46,958 nucleotides of DNA from Actinomycetes bacterium. Its GTDB lineage: Bacteria > Actinomycetota > Acidimicrobiia > Acidimicrobiales > Palsa-688. Location: assembly GCA_021828475.1 (NCBI GenBank), contig JAJZIY010000021.1:1-46958 (forward strand), read 5' to 3'. Below the pieces are notes generated by a model. The model worked only from the letters and a program-made list of their open reading frames with translations. It made no database searches and was not told where the DNA came from. The position numbers and the translations under genes are program-made. How positions within the stretch are numbered: position 1 is the first letter of the stretch; the number at the start of each line of letters is the position of its first letter. Positions 7,180 to 16,900 of this stretch are shown piece after piece.

Positions 7180-9006
7180 ATGCCCGCTGAAGAGACGTTC
7201 GAGCACCACGACTACGACGTCGTGGTCATAGGGGCCGGCGGTGCCGGCCTGCGTGCCGCTGTCGCCGCCCACGAAAGTGGTGCCCGCACGGCCCTCATCT
7301 GCCGGAGCCTGCTTGGCAAGGCCCACACGGTCATGGCGGAGGGCGGCATCGCCGCCGCTCTGGGCAACCTGTGGCCCGAGGACAACTGGCAGGTCCACTT
7401 CCGCGACACCATGCGCGGCGGCAAGCTCCTCAACCACTGGCGCATGGCCGAGCTGCACGCCAAGGAAGCCCCCGAGCGCGTGTACGAGCTCGAGCAGTGG
7501 GGCGCACTGTTCGACCGGACGCCCGCGGGCAAGATCAGCCAGCGTGACTTCGGCGGACACCGCTACGCCCGCCTGGCCCACGTCGGCGACCGGACCGGCC
7601 TGGAGATGATCCGGGCCCTGCAACAGCGAGCTGTGTCGAGCGGCATCGACGTGTTCATGGAGCTCACGGTCACCGACCTCCTGAAGGACGGGGACCGCGT
7701 CGCCGGAGCCCTCGCCTACTGGCGGGAGTCCGGCCGCTTCGTCGTCTTCCAGGCACCGGCAGTCGTACTGGCCACGGGCGGCATAGGCAAGTCCTGGAAG
7801 GTGACCTCCAACTCCTGGGAGTGCACGGGCGACGGCCACGCCCTGGCCCTGCGAGCGGGCGCCACCCTTCTCAACATGGAGTTCGTCCAGTTCCACCCGA
7901 CGGGTATGGTCTGGCCGCTGTCCGTACGGGGCCTGCTGGTGACCGAGTCGGTTCGCGGCGACGGCGGGGTGCTGCGCAACTCGGAGAACAAGCGCTTCAT
8001 GTTCGACTACATCCCCGAGTTCTTCAAGGCGGAGACGGCCGACAACATCGAGGAGGCCGACCGCTGGTACGAGGACAAGCACAACAGGCGGCCACCCGAG
8101 CTCCTGCCCCGTGACGAGGTGGCCAGGGCCATCAACGCCGAGATCAAGGCCGGGCGGGGCTCGCCCCACGGCGGCGTGTTCCTCGACATCGCAAGCCGCC
8201 GCACCCCCGAGTTCATCCAGCGCCGCCTCCCGTCCATGTACCACCAGTTCAAGGAGCTGGCCGACGTGGACATAACCAAGGAGCCGATGGAGATCGGGCC
8301 CACTTGCCACTACGCCATGGGAGGAGTGGAGGTCGACCCGGACACTCAGGCCTCGCTGGTGCCAGGCCTCTACGCCGCCGGTGAGGTGGCGGGCGGCATG
8401 CACGGGGCAAACCGCCTGGGTGGCAACTCCCTCTCCGACCTGATCGTGTTCGGCAAGCGGGCGGGCGAGTACGCCGCCGCCTACGCCAAGGGGCTGGGCG
8501 CGCAGAGGCCACGGGTCAACGCAGCCGACGTGTCCCGAGCAGCCGAGGACGCACTGGCCCCCTTCGGGGCGGGCACGGCCCAGGAAAACCCCTACGCCCT
8601 CCACCAGGAGCTCCAGGAGACGATGCAGGACCTTGTGGGCATCATCCGCGAAGAGGGCGAGATGAGACAGGCCCTCGAGAAGATCGCGTCGCTGCAGCAG
8701 CGGGCGCGCAATCTCTCCGTCGAGGGCAACCGCAGCTTCAACCCGGGCTGGCACCTGGCCTTGGACCTGCGCAACATGCTCCTGGTCTCCCAGTCCGTCG
8801 CCACCGCGGCGTTGGAGCGCCAGGAGAGCCGTGGTGGGCACACCCGCAACGACTACCCGACCACCGACCCGTTCTGGGGCAAGCAAAACGTCGTGCTCGC
8901 CCTGACCGGCGAGGCGGGCCAGGGCCCGACAACGCTGGCGGTCAAACGCCAGGCACTGCCCGAGCCGCCTCCCGAACTGGCGGCGCTGCTGGAGGACGCA
9001 CATTGA
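7180..9006 (+). CDS. sdhA: Succinate dehydrogenase flavoprotein subunit
   Basis: Catalytic subunit oxidising succinate to fumarate with covalent FAD, 608 aa. The dinucleotide-binding motif VVIGAGGAGLRAA is near residue 15, the flavin-linking His is His49 in KAHTVMAEGGIAA, the substrate and FAD loops are FVQFHPTG and HYAMGGVEVD, and HGANRLGGNSLSDLIVFGKR is the conserved capping and FAD segment. The C-terminal region ends soon after NDYPTTDPFWGKQNV. ATG 7180 immediately follows the TAG of the anchor gene, and its last codons overlap the TTG start of sdhB, so all three subunits are translationally linked. Fumarate reductase is the alternative reading; the Sdh1 gene order favours succinate oxidation. 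Confidence 0.93.
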   Translation: MPAEETFEHHDYDVVVIGAGGAGLRAAVAAHESGARTALICRSLLGKAHTVMAEGGIAAALGNLWPEDNWQVHFRDTMRGGKLLNHWRMAELHAKEAPERVYELEQWGALFDRTPAGKISQRDFGGHRYARLAHVGDRTGLEMIRALQQRAVSSGIDVFMELTVTDLLKDGDRVAGALAYWRESGRFVVFQAPAVVLATGGIGKSWKVTSNSWECTGDGHALALRAGATLLNMEFVQFHPTGMVWPLSVRGLLVTESVRGDGGVLRNSENKRFMFDYIPEFFKAETADNIEEADRWYEDKHNRRPPELLPRDEVARAINAEIKAGRGSPHGGVFLDIASRRTPEFIQRRLPSMYHQFKELADVDITKEPMEIGPTCHYAMGGVEVDPDTQASLVPGLYAAGEVAGGMHGANRLGGNSLSDLIVFGKRAGEYAAAYAKGLGAQRPRVNAADVSRAAEDALAPFGAGTAQENPYALHQELQETMQDLVGIIREEGEMRQALEKIASLQQRARNLSVEGNRSFNPGWHLALDLRNMLLVSQSVATAALERQESRGGHTRNDYPTTDPFWGKQNVVLALTGEAGQGPTTLAVKRQALPEPPPELAALLEDAH

Positions 9007-9755
9007 GCTACGACCTGACACTGCGAATCTGGCGCGGTGACGCCAACGGCGGCGATTTCCGCGAGTACGTCGTCCAGGCCGAGGAGGGCCAGGTCGTGCT
9101 CGACGTGGTCCACCGCGCTCAGGCCACCGTGGCCAACGACCTGGCCGTGCGCTGGAACTGCAAGGCAGGCAAGTGCGGCTCCTGCTCGGCGGAGGTCAAC
9201 GGCTACCCCCGGCTCATGTGCATGACGCGCCTGTCCATCTTCCAGCCGGGCGAGACGATCACGATCACGCCGCTGCGGACCTTCCCCGTCATAAGGGACC
9301 TCGTGACCGACGTCTCGTTCAACTACGAGCGGGCGCGCCAGGTACCGGCGTTCACTCCTACGGCCGAGCAGCCGAGAGCTCCGTTCACGATGTTCCAGCC
9401 GGACGTCGAGCGGTCCCAGGAGTTCCGCAAGTGCATCGAGTGCTGGCTGTGCCAGGACACCTGCCACGTCATTCGCGACCACGAGGAAAACAAGCCCGCC
9501 TTCGCCGGGCCCCGCTTCTTCATCCGCTACGCCGAGCTCGACATGCACCCCAACGACTCCCTCGACCGCAAGAAGTTCGTCCAGGACGAGCAGGGCCTCG
9601 GCTACTGCAACATCACCAAGTGCTGCACCGACGTCTGCCCGGAGCACATCAAGATCACCGACAACGCCATCATCCCGATGAAGGAGCGCGTTGTGGACAC
9701 CAAGTACGACCCGATCGTGCGGTTCCTCGGGCGGCGCAAGGGGACCAAGGCGTAG
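9003..9755 (+). CDS. sdhB: Succinate dehydrogenase iron-sulfur subunit
   Basis: Electron-transfer subunit, 250 aa. The [2Fe-2S] cysteines are Cys53, Cys58, Cys61 and Cys73 (NCKAGKCGSC, RLMC). The C-terminal ferredoxin-like half has CIECWLCQDTC and CNITKCCTDVCPEHIKITD, giving ligands for the [4Fe-4S] and [3Fe-4S] clusters. The start is TTG 9003, overlapping the sdhA stop as TTGA, with GGAGG about eight bases upstream. A GC-rich hairpin at 9819 closes the operon. The low-strength TTG start coupled to sdhA is a simple way to keep subunit ratios. Confidence 0.93.
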   Translation: MSYDLTLRIWRGDANGGDFREYVVQAEEGQVVLDVVHRAQATVANDLAVRWNCKAGKCGSCSAEVNGYPRLMCMTRLSIFQPGETITITPLRTFPVIRDLVTDVSFNYERARQVPAFTPTAEQPRAPFTMFQPDVERSQEFRKCIECWLCQDTCHVIRDHEENKPAFAGPRFFIRYAELDMHPNDSLDRKKFVQDEQGLGYCNITKCCTDVCPEHIKITDNAIIPMKERVVDTKYDPIVRFLGRRKGTKA

Positions 9756-9818
9756 GGCACCCGAGGGTAGGGCGGCCGGGGGCGAGGTCCCTCGGGTCGA
9801 TGACCGGCGGACGCCGGT

Positions 9819-9849
9819 GAGGCCGGGCCGGGGGGCCCGGCCTCTTCTC
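9819..9849 (+). terminator. Terminator after the sdh operon
   Basis: An 11-base perfect stem, GAGGCCGGGCC (9819-9829) with GGCCCGGCCTC (9834-9844), and a GGGG loop, followed by TTCTC. It lies 64 bases after sdhB. Confidence 0.65.
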
Positions 9850-10183
9850 TTCGCCGGAGGTGCGGCCCGCTCCCGCTCCTGGCAGGAGCGCCGGCAACGG
9901 CAGACGGGCGGACGCCATGGCTTCGTCCCGGCGGACGGGCCGCGACCGTGCCGGCCGGTCTCGTGCCCACCTGCAGCCGTAGGAAGGGCACTGCACCCGT
10001 TGTCCCGGCGACATGGAGGGCGTACGACAGGACCAGCCAGGCCGTAGGGCGTGGCCGGGAGGAGGGCGGGGAAGGCCGGCGGTGCACCCCTACCCTGGCC
10101 CCGAGGAGAGGCCATACCCAGTTCCGGCCCGGTTCCACTTGGGCGCCTCGGCTGAAGTAGACCTAAAAAATCTGAGTCTGATG
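9850..10183. other. Intergenic region between sdh terminator and hsp20 promoter
   Basis: Long open frames run through this stretch on both strands, but they lack start signals, are Arg/Pro/Gly-rich and look like high-GC noise. I see no RNA gene or repeat here. Confidence 0.5.
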
Positions 10184-10213
10184 TTGTCAGGTTTCCTGTG
10201 AACGTGGTATAGT
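10184..10213 (+). promoter_or_regulatory. hsp20 promoter
   Basis: TTGTCA (10184-10189) and TATAGT (10208-10213) are separated by 18 bases, in an AT-rich island (from about 10160) unlike its surroundings. This is the clearest vegetative-type promoter in the window. I see no HAIR-type or CIRCE inverted repeat around it. Confidence 0.7.
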
Positions 10214-10268
10214 CTTCTCAGTGTTCATCCCAAGACAAGTGCTCTTGAAGAAGGAAAGGAGCAGAGAG

Positions 10269-10736
10269 ATGCTGACCCGCTTTGACCCCGTCGCCGACTT
10301 CGACCGTCTCAGCTCGGAGCTGTTCGGTGCCATGCAACGCAGGGGCACCCACATGCCCATCGACGCCTACCGTCACGGCGACCACTGGGTGGTCAAGGTC
10401 GACCTGCCGGGCGTGGACCCGGGGTCCGTCGACCTCACCGTCGACCGCAACGTGCTGCGCATCGAGGCTGCCCGCGACTGGCAGCCCGAGGAGGGCGACA
10501 CGGTGCTTGCTGCGGAGCGCCCGCGGGGCAGGTTCGCCCGTCAGTTGGTGCTCGGCGAGGACATCGAGACCTCCGCAATCAAGGCCGACTACCGCGACGG
10601 CGTACTGACCGTCACCCTCCCCGTGGCTGAAGCGGCCAAGCCCAAGAAGGTGGCCATCTCGATGGGCGCCGCCGGCGAGGCGCCGCGCGCGGTCGAGGCC
10701 CAGTCCGCCGAGCAACCGGGGCACCGCGCCGCCTGA
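10269..10736 (+). CDS. Hsp20 / alpha-crystallin small heat-shock protein
   Basis: ATP-independent holdase chaperone, 155 aa. The alpha-crystallin domain spans about residues 35-135, from MPIDAYRHGDHWVVKVDLPG through VLRIEAARDW and the GRFARQLVLGEDI loop to DYRDGVLTVTLPVAEAAKPK, with the conserved GVLTVTLP signature. The N-terminal arm begins LTRFDPVADFDRLSSELFG, typical of actinobacterial Hsp18/20. ATG 10269 has AAAGGAG at about 10255-10261. The gene has its own strong promoter and a hairpin terminator, so it is monocistronic. The C-terminal tail lacks a clear I-x-I motif and is Ala/Pro-rich. Confidence 0.93.
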   Translation: MLTRFDPVADFDRLSSELFGAMQRRGTHMPIDAYRHGDHWVVKVDLPGVDPGSVDLTVDRNVLRIEAARDWQPEEGDTVLAAERPRGRFARQLVLGEDIETSAIKADYRDGVLTVTLPVAEAAKPKKVAISMGAAGEAPRAVEAQSAEQPGHRAA

Positions 10737-10751
10737 TAGTGCCGGCTCCAG

Positions 10752-10776
10752 GGTGGGCGCCGGTCCGGCGCCCACC
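10752..10776 (+). terminator. Terminator hairpin after hsp20
   Basis: A perfect 10-base stem GGTGGGCGCC (10752-10761) / GGCGCCCACC (10767-10776) with a 5-base loop, 16 bases after the hsp20 stop. It is followed by TCTC rather than a T run. Confidence 0.5.
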
Positions 10777-10865
10777 TCTCGGGGCTGGACGGGCAAACCT
10801 GCGACCTGGCGGTGTCGCCGTGGCCGTGCAGGCCCTGAGCGGACTTCGACTACTCTTGCTTGGGC

Positions 10866-11135
10866 ATGCCGATGCCCGCTGCCCTCACCGAACAGGCACT
10901 TTCGCTGGCCGGCTCCCTGGGCGGAGCCCAAGCGGACCAAGACCAACTGGCACAGCAGTTGGCAACCGCCGGGGACCGCAACGACCTGGAGACAGCCCGC
11001 CAGCAGCTACTGGCGCGGATCTACGCTCACTCGGACGACTTCCAGGCGACGGCAGCGCTCCAGCTGGTCAACAAGGCCCTGGCCAAGGTGGGCTGGCACG
11101 ACCAGTACAGCTGGAAGCACCGCCGCAAGCCCTGA
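10866..11135 (+). CDS. Small hypothetical protein, about 89 aa
   Basis: A soluble, Gln/Ala-rich, probably all-helical protein (QADQDQLAQQLATAGDRNDL, ARQQLLARIYAHSDDFQAT) ending in a basic tail WKHRRKP. Starts at TTG 10860, ATG 10866 or ATG 10872 are possible. No ribosome-binding site is seen, and TACTCT at 10851-10856 would allow a leaderless transcript from ATG 10866. Codon bias fits a real gene. No family is recognised. Confidence 0.6.
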   Translation: MPMPAALTEQALSLAGSLGGAQADQDQLAQQLATAGDRNDLETARQQLLARIYAHSDDFQATAALQLVNKALAKVGWHDQYSWKHRRKP

Positions 11136-11154
11136 CACCCTCCGCCCTGGTTGT

Positions 11155-11192
11155 CGACCGCTGCCCAGCCCGCCGACCGCTGCCCAGCCCGC
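11155..11192. repeat. 19-bp tandem duplication
   Basis: CGACCGCTGCCCAGCCCGC occurs twice in direct succession (11155-11173, 11174-11192) with a third, diverged partial copy after it. It lies in the short gap between convergent genes. Confidence 0.7.
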
Positions 11193-11229
11193 TGACGGCT
11201 GCCCGGACAATACGTAGCCGGCTCCGGCC

Positions 11230-12246
11230 TCACCAGGTGGGCGCCGGCGTTGTACCTTCGAACTCGTACACGGGCAGGCCCAGCTCGGTCAGCTCCGCCA
11301 GGAACGCACCCGGTTGGCTCACCAGCTCGGCCAACCCTCCGGCTCCAGGGCGAAGGCGCCCGCGCACTGCCCAGACCAGCGCCGTCGCGGCCACGAGCCC
11401 AGCCACCAGTGCCGGGCGGCCGCTGCTGCCGAGCACCTTGGACTCCGCCAGGCCACCGGCGCGGCCCCTCACCTCCACCCACACCGCTCCGACCGTGCCC
11501 TCCGGGTGGGGCCGCCTCAGCATCGGCAGCCAGGAGGTCATCCGGTCCCGGCGCGACGCCGCCGATCTCGTAGTGACGACACTGAGCTCGGGGAACGCCC
11601 GCCCCAGGAGCAGCGGGCCAGCCCGGTTGACGCGGTAGCAGTCGGCCCCACCGACCTCGCCCGGGAACCAGACCAGCTCCCGGCCCGAGGCGGGTGGCCG
11701 CCGCACCCATTCTCCGGCCCGGCGCTCCTCTACCGCTTCCCGCAGCGCCGCGTGGTGGCGGCGGGCACAGGCCGGGCCCCCGGTGCCCAGGCTGGCGACG
11801 TGCACCTCTTCTGCCTGGGCGAGCTGGTGGACCGCCCAGGACGCCAGCAGGCAGGACAGCCCGGGGGCCATCCCGGCTCCGGCAGCCACGACCACTCCTG
11901 CGCGAGCGGCGTCCGGGCCCAGGTGCAGGAGGCTCCGCGCTTCGTCCGGCTCGTCGCTGACAGACACCACGGGCACGCCGGCGGCCACCGCAGCCGCAGC
12001 CCAATGCCGCCCCGGCGCCGGAGAGGCCAGCAGCACGGCGTCGGCGCCTGCCAGGGCGGCGTGGAAGTTGGCCTGAGTCAGGCGCTGGAGACCGACCACC
12101 CCGGGTTGGCCGAGCAGCGCCGCCGTGGGAACAGCCCGGTCGGGGTGCCTCGAGAGCACCGTGAGACGGGTGAGCCCGTGAGCCGACAGCAGCTGCCTTG
12201 CGGCGCGGCCCCCGACCGCCCCGAGCCCCACGAGGACGGCCTGCAT
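11230..12246 (-). CDS. Saccharopine dehydrogenase-like NAD(P)-binding protein
   Basis: A 338-aa protein starting MQAVLVGLGAVGGRAARQLL, a Rossmann nucleotide-binding motif (GxGxxG-like) at the very N-terminus. Further matching segments are ADAVLLASPAPG (near residue 70), GVPVVSVSDEPDE, and VVVAAGAGMAPGLSCLLA, the pattern of saccharopine dehydrogenase-like reductases in which a catalytic-type C-terminal domain follows. The substrate cannot be deduced. ATG 12246 is preceded by GGAGGAG. It lies two bases after the stop of a small membrane-protein gene and is probably co-transcribed with it. Confidence 0.7.
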   Translation of the reverse strand: MQAVLVGLGAVGGRAARQLLSAHGLTRLTVLSRHPDRAVPTAALLGQPGVVGLQRLTQANFHAALAGADAVLLASPAPGRHWAAAAVAAGVPVVSVSDEPDEARSLLHLGPDAARAGVVVAAGAGMAPGLSCLLASWAVHQLAQAEEVHVASLGTGGPACARRHHAALREAVEERRAGEWVRRPPASGRELVWFPGEVGGADCYRVNRAGPLLLGRAFPELSVVTTRSAASRRDRMTSWLPMLRRPHPEGTVGAVWVEVRGRAGGLAESKVLGSSGRPALVAGLVAATALVWAVRGRLRPGAGGLAELVSQPGAFLAELTELGLPVYEFEGTTPAPTW

Positions 12247-12248
12247 CC

Positions 12249-12443
12249 CTACTCCTCCGGCGAGGCTTCGCTCAGGTCCCGAGCCGACAGCTGGCGCCAC
12301 CCGCCGCGATGGGGCGGGGTGCCGCCGGTCCCGCGCAGGCGCACCACCAGAGCGGCCAGCACTGCGAAACCGAGGGCCACGAGGGTGCGCCCGACGAGGC
12401 CCAACAAGCCCGCCCGCCCGTTGCGACCCTTGGGCCCGACCAT
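12249..12443 (-). CDS. Small single-pass membrane protein, 64 aa
   Basis: Basic N-terminus (MVGPKGRNGRAG), one hydrophobic helix at about residues 13-35 (LLGLVGRTLVALGFAVLAAL) and an acidic C-terminal tail (ARDLSEASPEE). It starts at ATG 12443, just after TAGGGT on the minus strand, so it may be leaderless. Two bases separate its stop from the saccharopine dehydrogenase-like gene. No family is recognised. Confidence 0.6.
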   Translation of the reverse strand: MVGPKGRNGRAGLLGLVGRTLVALGFAVLAALVVRLRGTGGTPPHRGGWRQLSARDLSEASPEE

Positions 12444-12475
12444 GGTCAGACCCTAGCCCACTACCATTGCCAGGC
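12444..12475. promoter_or_regulatory. Very short divergent promoter region
   Basis: Only 32 bases separate the divergent starts at 12443 (-) and 12476 (+). TACCAT at 12462-12467 is suitably placed for a leaderless dCTP deaminase transcript, and TAGGGT (minus strand, about 12455-12450) for the opposite gene. Neither start has a ribosome-binding site. Confidence 0.4.
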
Positions 12476-13627
12476 ATGCCGGCCGAGCCCCGCAGCATCG
12501 TCGACCTCGACGCCGCGGTAACCGGGGTCCTGCCGAGCCAGATGATCGCCGAGGGCCTCGGTGCTGGTTGGGTCAGGGCCTCCCAGGGCGTCCCCGCCGC
12601 CAACATCCAGCCCGCCAGCCTCGACCTGCGCCTGTCCGAGCGCGCCTACCGGGTCCGCTGCAGCTTCCTGCCAGGTGAGACCGAGGTCGAGGACAAGGTC
12701 CGCCAGTACGTCGTGGACGAGCTGGACCTGCGCGGTGACGGTGCCGTGCTCGAGACCGGGCGCCCGTACCTCGTGCCCCTGGCGGAGTCGTTGGCACTGC
12801 CCTCGTTCGTGCGGGCCAGGGCCAACCCCAAGAGCTCGACCGGCCGCCTGGACGTTTTCACCCGTGTCATCAGCGACCACAGCTACCGCTTCGACGAGGT
12901 CAACGAAGGTTACGACGGGCCGCTCTACGTCGAGATCGTCCCACTGTCGTTTGCGGTACGGGCGCGTGAGGGCCTGGCTCTCAACCAGCTGCGCCTCATG
13001 GTCGGCCGTTCACGGCTCTCGGACGACGAGCTGCGCGACGAGCACCGACGCGAGCCGCTCCTGTACGTGGACGACGAGCCGGTGACGGGCGACGAACTGT
13101 GCACGAGCGAGGGTCTCCTGCTCAGCCTGGACCTGCGAGGTGAGCGGGGGACCAATGTCGGCTACCGGGCCAAGGAGCACACCATGGCCATCGACATGGG
13201 CGCCCTGCGCGCCCACCGCCCGGAGGCCTACTGGGACCCGGTGCCCGTGGAGGAGGAGGGCCGGGTACTGCTCGGCCCGGAGCGCTTTTACCTGCTGCTC
13301 TCGCGCGAGGCGGTCCGCATCCCTCCCCACCTCGCCTGCGAGATGACGGCCTACGACCCGACCAGCGGCGAGCTGCGCACCCACTACGCCGGCTTCTTCG
13401 ACCCGGGCTTCGGCTTCGACCCGGGCGGCCGCCTCAAGGGGTCGAGGGCCGCGCTCGAGGTGCGCGCCCACGACGTGCCGTTCATGATCGACCACGGCCA
13501 GCAGGTATGCAAGCTGACCTTCGAAAGGATGGTGTGCGAACCGGCCAAGCTCTACGGCCAGGACATCGGCTCCAACTACCAGGGCCAGATGGGCACGCTG
13601 GGCAAGCACTTCTCCACGGGTGCCTAG
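12476..13627 (+). CDS. 2'-deoxycytidine 5'-triphosphate deaminase
   Basis: Deaminates dCTP to dUTP for thymidylate supply, 383 aa, about twice the length of the short E. coli type; it matches the long family made of two dUTPase-like halves. Seen are IQPASLDLRLSERAYRVR near residue 43, ANPKSSTGRLDVFTRV near residue 118 (SS.GR substrate loop), and a second half with EMTAYDPTSGELRTHYAGFFDPGFG and a C-terminal GSNYQGQ. The start is ATG 12476. An in-frame TTG at 12467 is unlikely. It is monocistronic; the next gene is convergent. Confidence 0.87.
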   Translation: MPAEPRSIVDLDAAVTGVLPSQMIAEGLGAGWVRASQGVPAANIQPASLDLRLSERAYRVRCSFLPGETEVEDKVRQYVVDELDLRGDGAVLETGRPYLVPLAESLALPSFVRARANPKSSTGRLDVFTRVISDHSYRFDEVNEGYDGPLYVEIVPLSFAVRAREGLALNQLRLMVGRSRLSDDELRDEHRREPLLYVDDEPVTGDELCTSEGLLLSLDLRGERGTNVGYRAKEHTMAIDMGALRAHRPEAYWDPVPVEEEGRVLLGPERFYLLLSREAVRIPPHLACEMTAYDPTSGELRTHYAGFFDPGFGFDPGGRLKGSRAALEVRAHDVPFMIDHGQQVCKLTFERMVCEPAKLYGQDIGSNYQGQMGTLGKHFSTGA

Positions 13628-13669
13628 CGCTGGCGGTGGCCAGCGGGCCGGCTCGCTTGGCCGACCGCC

Positions 13670-13966
13670 TCAGTCGTCTGGGCGGCTGTCGCTGAGGGTG
13701 GCGAGCTGCCCGATGGCAACGACCTCGAGCACCCTGCGGATGGGGCAGCCAGGGGCGGCCACCACCTCCAGGCGGCCCCGCTTGGCCCGCTCGAACAGTA
13801 CGGCGATACCGGCGCTGTCCAGGTAGCCCACCTCGTTGACGTCGACCACCAGGAGGGTGCCGGCGGCCACCTGGCTCACGGTGGCCCGCAGCTGGCCGAC
13901 ATTGGTCATGTCCACGTCACCGGCGAGCCTGATCACGACGGCCTCAGGCTCCTCGACCACGTCCAT
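13670..13966 (-). CDS. STAS-domain anti-sigma factor antagonist (SpoIIAA/RsbV-like)
   Basis: A 98-aa single STAS domain. Dephosphorylated antagonist binds an anti-sigma kinase and frees the sigma factor; phosphorylation of the Ser in the D-S-A-G loop switches it off. That loop is present as GYLDSAGIAVLFERAK with Ser51, and the first strand EAVVIRLAGDVDM is typical. ATG 13966 is preceded by GAGAGG; an in-frame TTG at 13984 would overlap the upstream gene. It lies 10 bases after a gene whose C-terminus is an RsbW-like kinase and whose preceding domain is a SpoIIE phosphatase, so the antagonist, its kinase and its phosphatase are adjacent. Confidence 0.9.
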   Translation of the reverse strand: MDVVEEPEAVVIRLAGDVDMTNVGQLRATVSQVAAGTLLVVDVNEVGYLDSAGIAVLFERAKRGRLEVVAAPGCPIRRVLEVVAIGQLATLSDSRPDD

Positions 13967-13976
13967 GGCCAGCCTC

Positions 13977-16900
13977 TCAGTCAACCAGCAGCTCCTTGAC
14001 CAGGTCGACTGTCGTCCCGTCCCCGGTGCCGACGACCTCCGCCCTGGACGTTAGCCCACGCATGATCTGCAGGCCCCTGCCTCTGTCCTCGCCCCGTTGC
14101 GCAGGCACCCTCCAGCGGCCCGTGTCGGACACACGCAGGCGCACCCGGCCCGGCTCGATCTCGCCTTCCACGACCAGCTGGCCGGGGGCCCCGGCCGGGT
14201 AGGCGTGCTCGACGGCGTTGCTGCACGCCTCGCCGCACGCCACGAGCAGTTCGGTGGCGGACTGCCCGTCGACGCCGTGCTGGTGGAGCCAGGCGCAGAG
14301 CTGCCTGCGTAGGCCTGCGAGCTCTCGGGGCACGGCCTCGACTGTCACGGCGAAGCGAGCGGCAGCGACCTCGCCGGGCTGGCGGTAGACGACGAGGGCC
14401 ACGTCGTCCTTCTGCGCGTCGTCGGGTACGAGGAGGCGGGTCAGGTACAGCGTGAGCGCCCTCGGCGTGAGAGCCCGCGCCTCACGCACGGCGTCGACGA
14501 GACGCCCGATGCCGACGTCGATGGTTTCGCCGCGGCGCTCGACGAGGCCATCGGTGTAGACGACGAGCAACGCGCCCGGTGCGACCTGTTCGGCCGCTTC
14601 GCTCCGCTGCGTCCCCGGGAGCACGCCGAGGGGCAGCGACTGGTTGTGGTTGAGCAGCTTCGCTGCCCCGTCGAAGGAGACCAGCGCCGCCGGTAGGTGG
14701 CCGGCGCTGCAGAAGCGCAGCGAGTCGTCCCGGGGGTCGAGCACCCCGCAGAAGACGGTGGTGCAAGCCGCTCCCGGCACCCTCTCGGCGAAAGTGTCCA
14801 GGGCGCTCAGCACCTGCGCCGGCGACGACATCTGCAGCAGGAGGGCGCGGCAGGCGCTGCGGAGCTGGCCCATGACGGTGGCGGCCTGGAGGCCACGCCC
14901 GACGCAGTCGCCGACCACGAGGCCCAGTCGGCCGTCCGGGAGCTCTACGACGTCGTACCAGTCGCCCCCGACCTCCAGGGGCCGCACGGCCGGGGCGTAG
15001 TGCACCGCCACCGCGGCGGGAGTCTCCTGCGGGCCGAGGATCGAGCGCTGCAGGGCCGTGGCCACGGCCTTGCTGTCGTCGAAGAGCTGCGCCCGGCGCA
15101 TGGCCTGGCCCAGGTACCCGCTCAGCAGACCGAAAAGCGCCCGGTCTTCGAGGCTCACGCGCCGCAGAGTGGCGAAGGACAGCCATACCGCCCCGTCGTG
15201 GGCGGCCGGCTCGAGCGGCGCCGCCATACCCGTGTACCACTGCTCATCGGGCCCGAACACCGCCTCGGCGCCGGGTATGAGCACCACGCGCCCAGTCTCC
15301 CGGGCGGCGTCCATCGCCTCCGCGCCTGTGCGCTGCGACTCCCCGGCACCCACCGCCGCCGAGGGGCCTGCACCGGGCACTGCCGCGTGCCACTCGAGGT
15401 GCGCATCCGCCCCGAAGAGCCGGCCCAGCTCATCCAGGCCCACCTCCTGGACTTGGCGGACATCCCCGGCCTCGGCCAGCCTCATCCCGAAGCGGGCCAG
15501 GGCGGCCTCACGCTCAGTGGCCAGCAGATCGGCCGTCACGTCGCGCACTGCCATGACGAATCGGCGCTCGTCCTCGTCGTCGACGGAGACCACCGAGACC
15601 TCGAGGTGGATCCGACGGCCGTCCCGGTGCCGGGCCGGGACCACCCCGCCACAACGGCCGTGGCGCAGGGCGGTGCCCATGACCGCCAGCATCCGGGCGT
15701 GGTCCTCTGGCTCGCACACCGGATCCGGGAACCAGGGATATGGCATCTCGTAGGGGAGGCCATCGCTCCCGTACCCGAGGACCTGGCTGAAGGCGGCGTT
15801 GACCTCGGTCACCGTCCCGGACGGCCCCATGACGGCGACACCCTCGCTCAGGGACTCGACCAGGGCTGCACGCCAGGCGGCGTCCCGGTTGCGCAACCGG
15901 GCCAGCTCGAGGTTGGACCGGACACGCGCCAGCAGTTCGACTGCCGAGAAGGGTTTGACGAGGTAGTCGTCCGCACCTGCCTCGAGGCCCTCGACCGCCG
16001 CCTCCTCGCCTGCCCGGGCAGACAGGAAGATGACCGGCACCGTGGCCGTCTCCCGATCGGCGCGAAGCGCCTCGAGCAGGCCGAAACCATCCAGGCCGGG
16101 CATCATCACGTCCGTGAGCACCAGGTCCGGCCGCTGCACCCGGGCCAGGGCGAGAGCGTGCTCCCCGTCCTTGGCCAGCACCACCCGCCAGTAGGGGGAC
16201 ATGAGGCGGGCGAGGTGGGCGCGCATGTCGGGGTTGTCGTCGACCACCAGGACGGTTGCCTCGGCCGTCCGGGCGGAGGCGAAATCCTCGGGCGCGACTT
16301 CCGTGGCCGGGCCCCACTGGAGGGCCTCGTCCAGGTAGGCCTGGCGGGCCGAGTCGCGCTGGGGCACGGCCGTGCCGGTGCCCCGCTCGCCGTAGGGCAG
16401 CCTCACCCAGAAGTTGGACCCCTCACCCTCGGTGCTCTGCACACCGGCCGTACCGCCGTGCAGGCGGGCAAGCTCGTGGACGAGGGCCAAGCCGATGCCT
16501 GTGCCCTCGTGAGAGCGGGCGGCTGAAAGCGGTGCCCGGTGAAAGCGCTGGAAGAGCAGGGGCAACTGGTTTGCGGGGACGCCGACGCCGGTATCCGACA
16601 CGGAGAGGCAAACGTGGTCGCCCCCGTCCGTCAGGCTCACGCGTATGGTGCCTTCGAGTGTGAACTTGAGGGCGTTGGACAGCAGGTTGAGGACGATCTT
16701 CTCCCACATGTCAGGGTCGACGACGACCGGACGGGGAAGGGCGGCGCACTCGACCTCGAGACCCAGGTCGGCCTGCTCGATGGCGGGCGCGAACGACGCC
16801 ACCACGTCCCTGGTCAGCGCGTCCAGGTCGGTGGGCACCGTCTCCGCCTGCAGCCGTCCCCCCTCTATGCGGGCGAAGTCGAGCATGTCGTTGACCAGCC

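Noticed and set aside
6304..9021. Long minus-strand open frame opposite the sdh genes
   Set aside because: Opposite a clearly conserved operon; a common effect of high-GC codon bias. No start signal or domain.
10184..10213. SigB/SigF-type promoter for hsp20
   Set aside because: GTTG to GGTATA spacing is 19 bases, too long; the TTGTCA/TATAGT reading with 18 bases is better.
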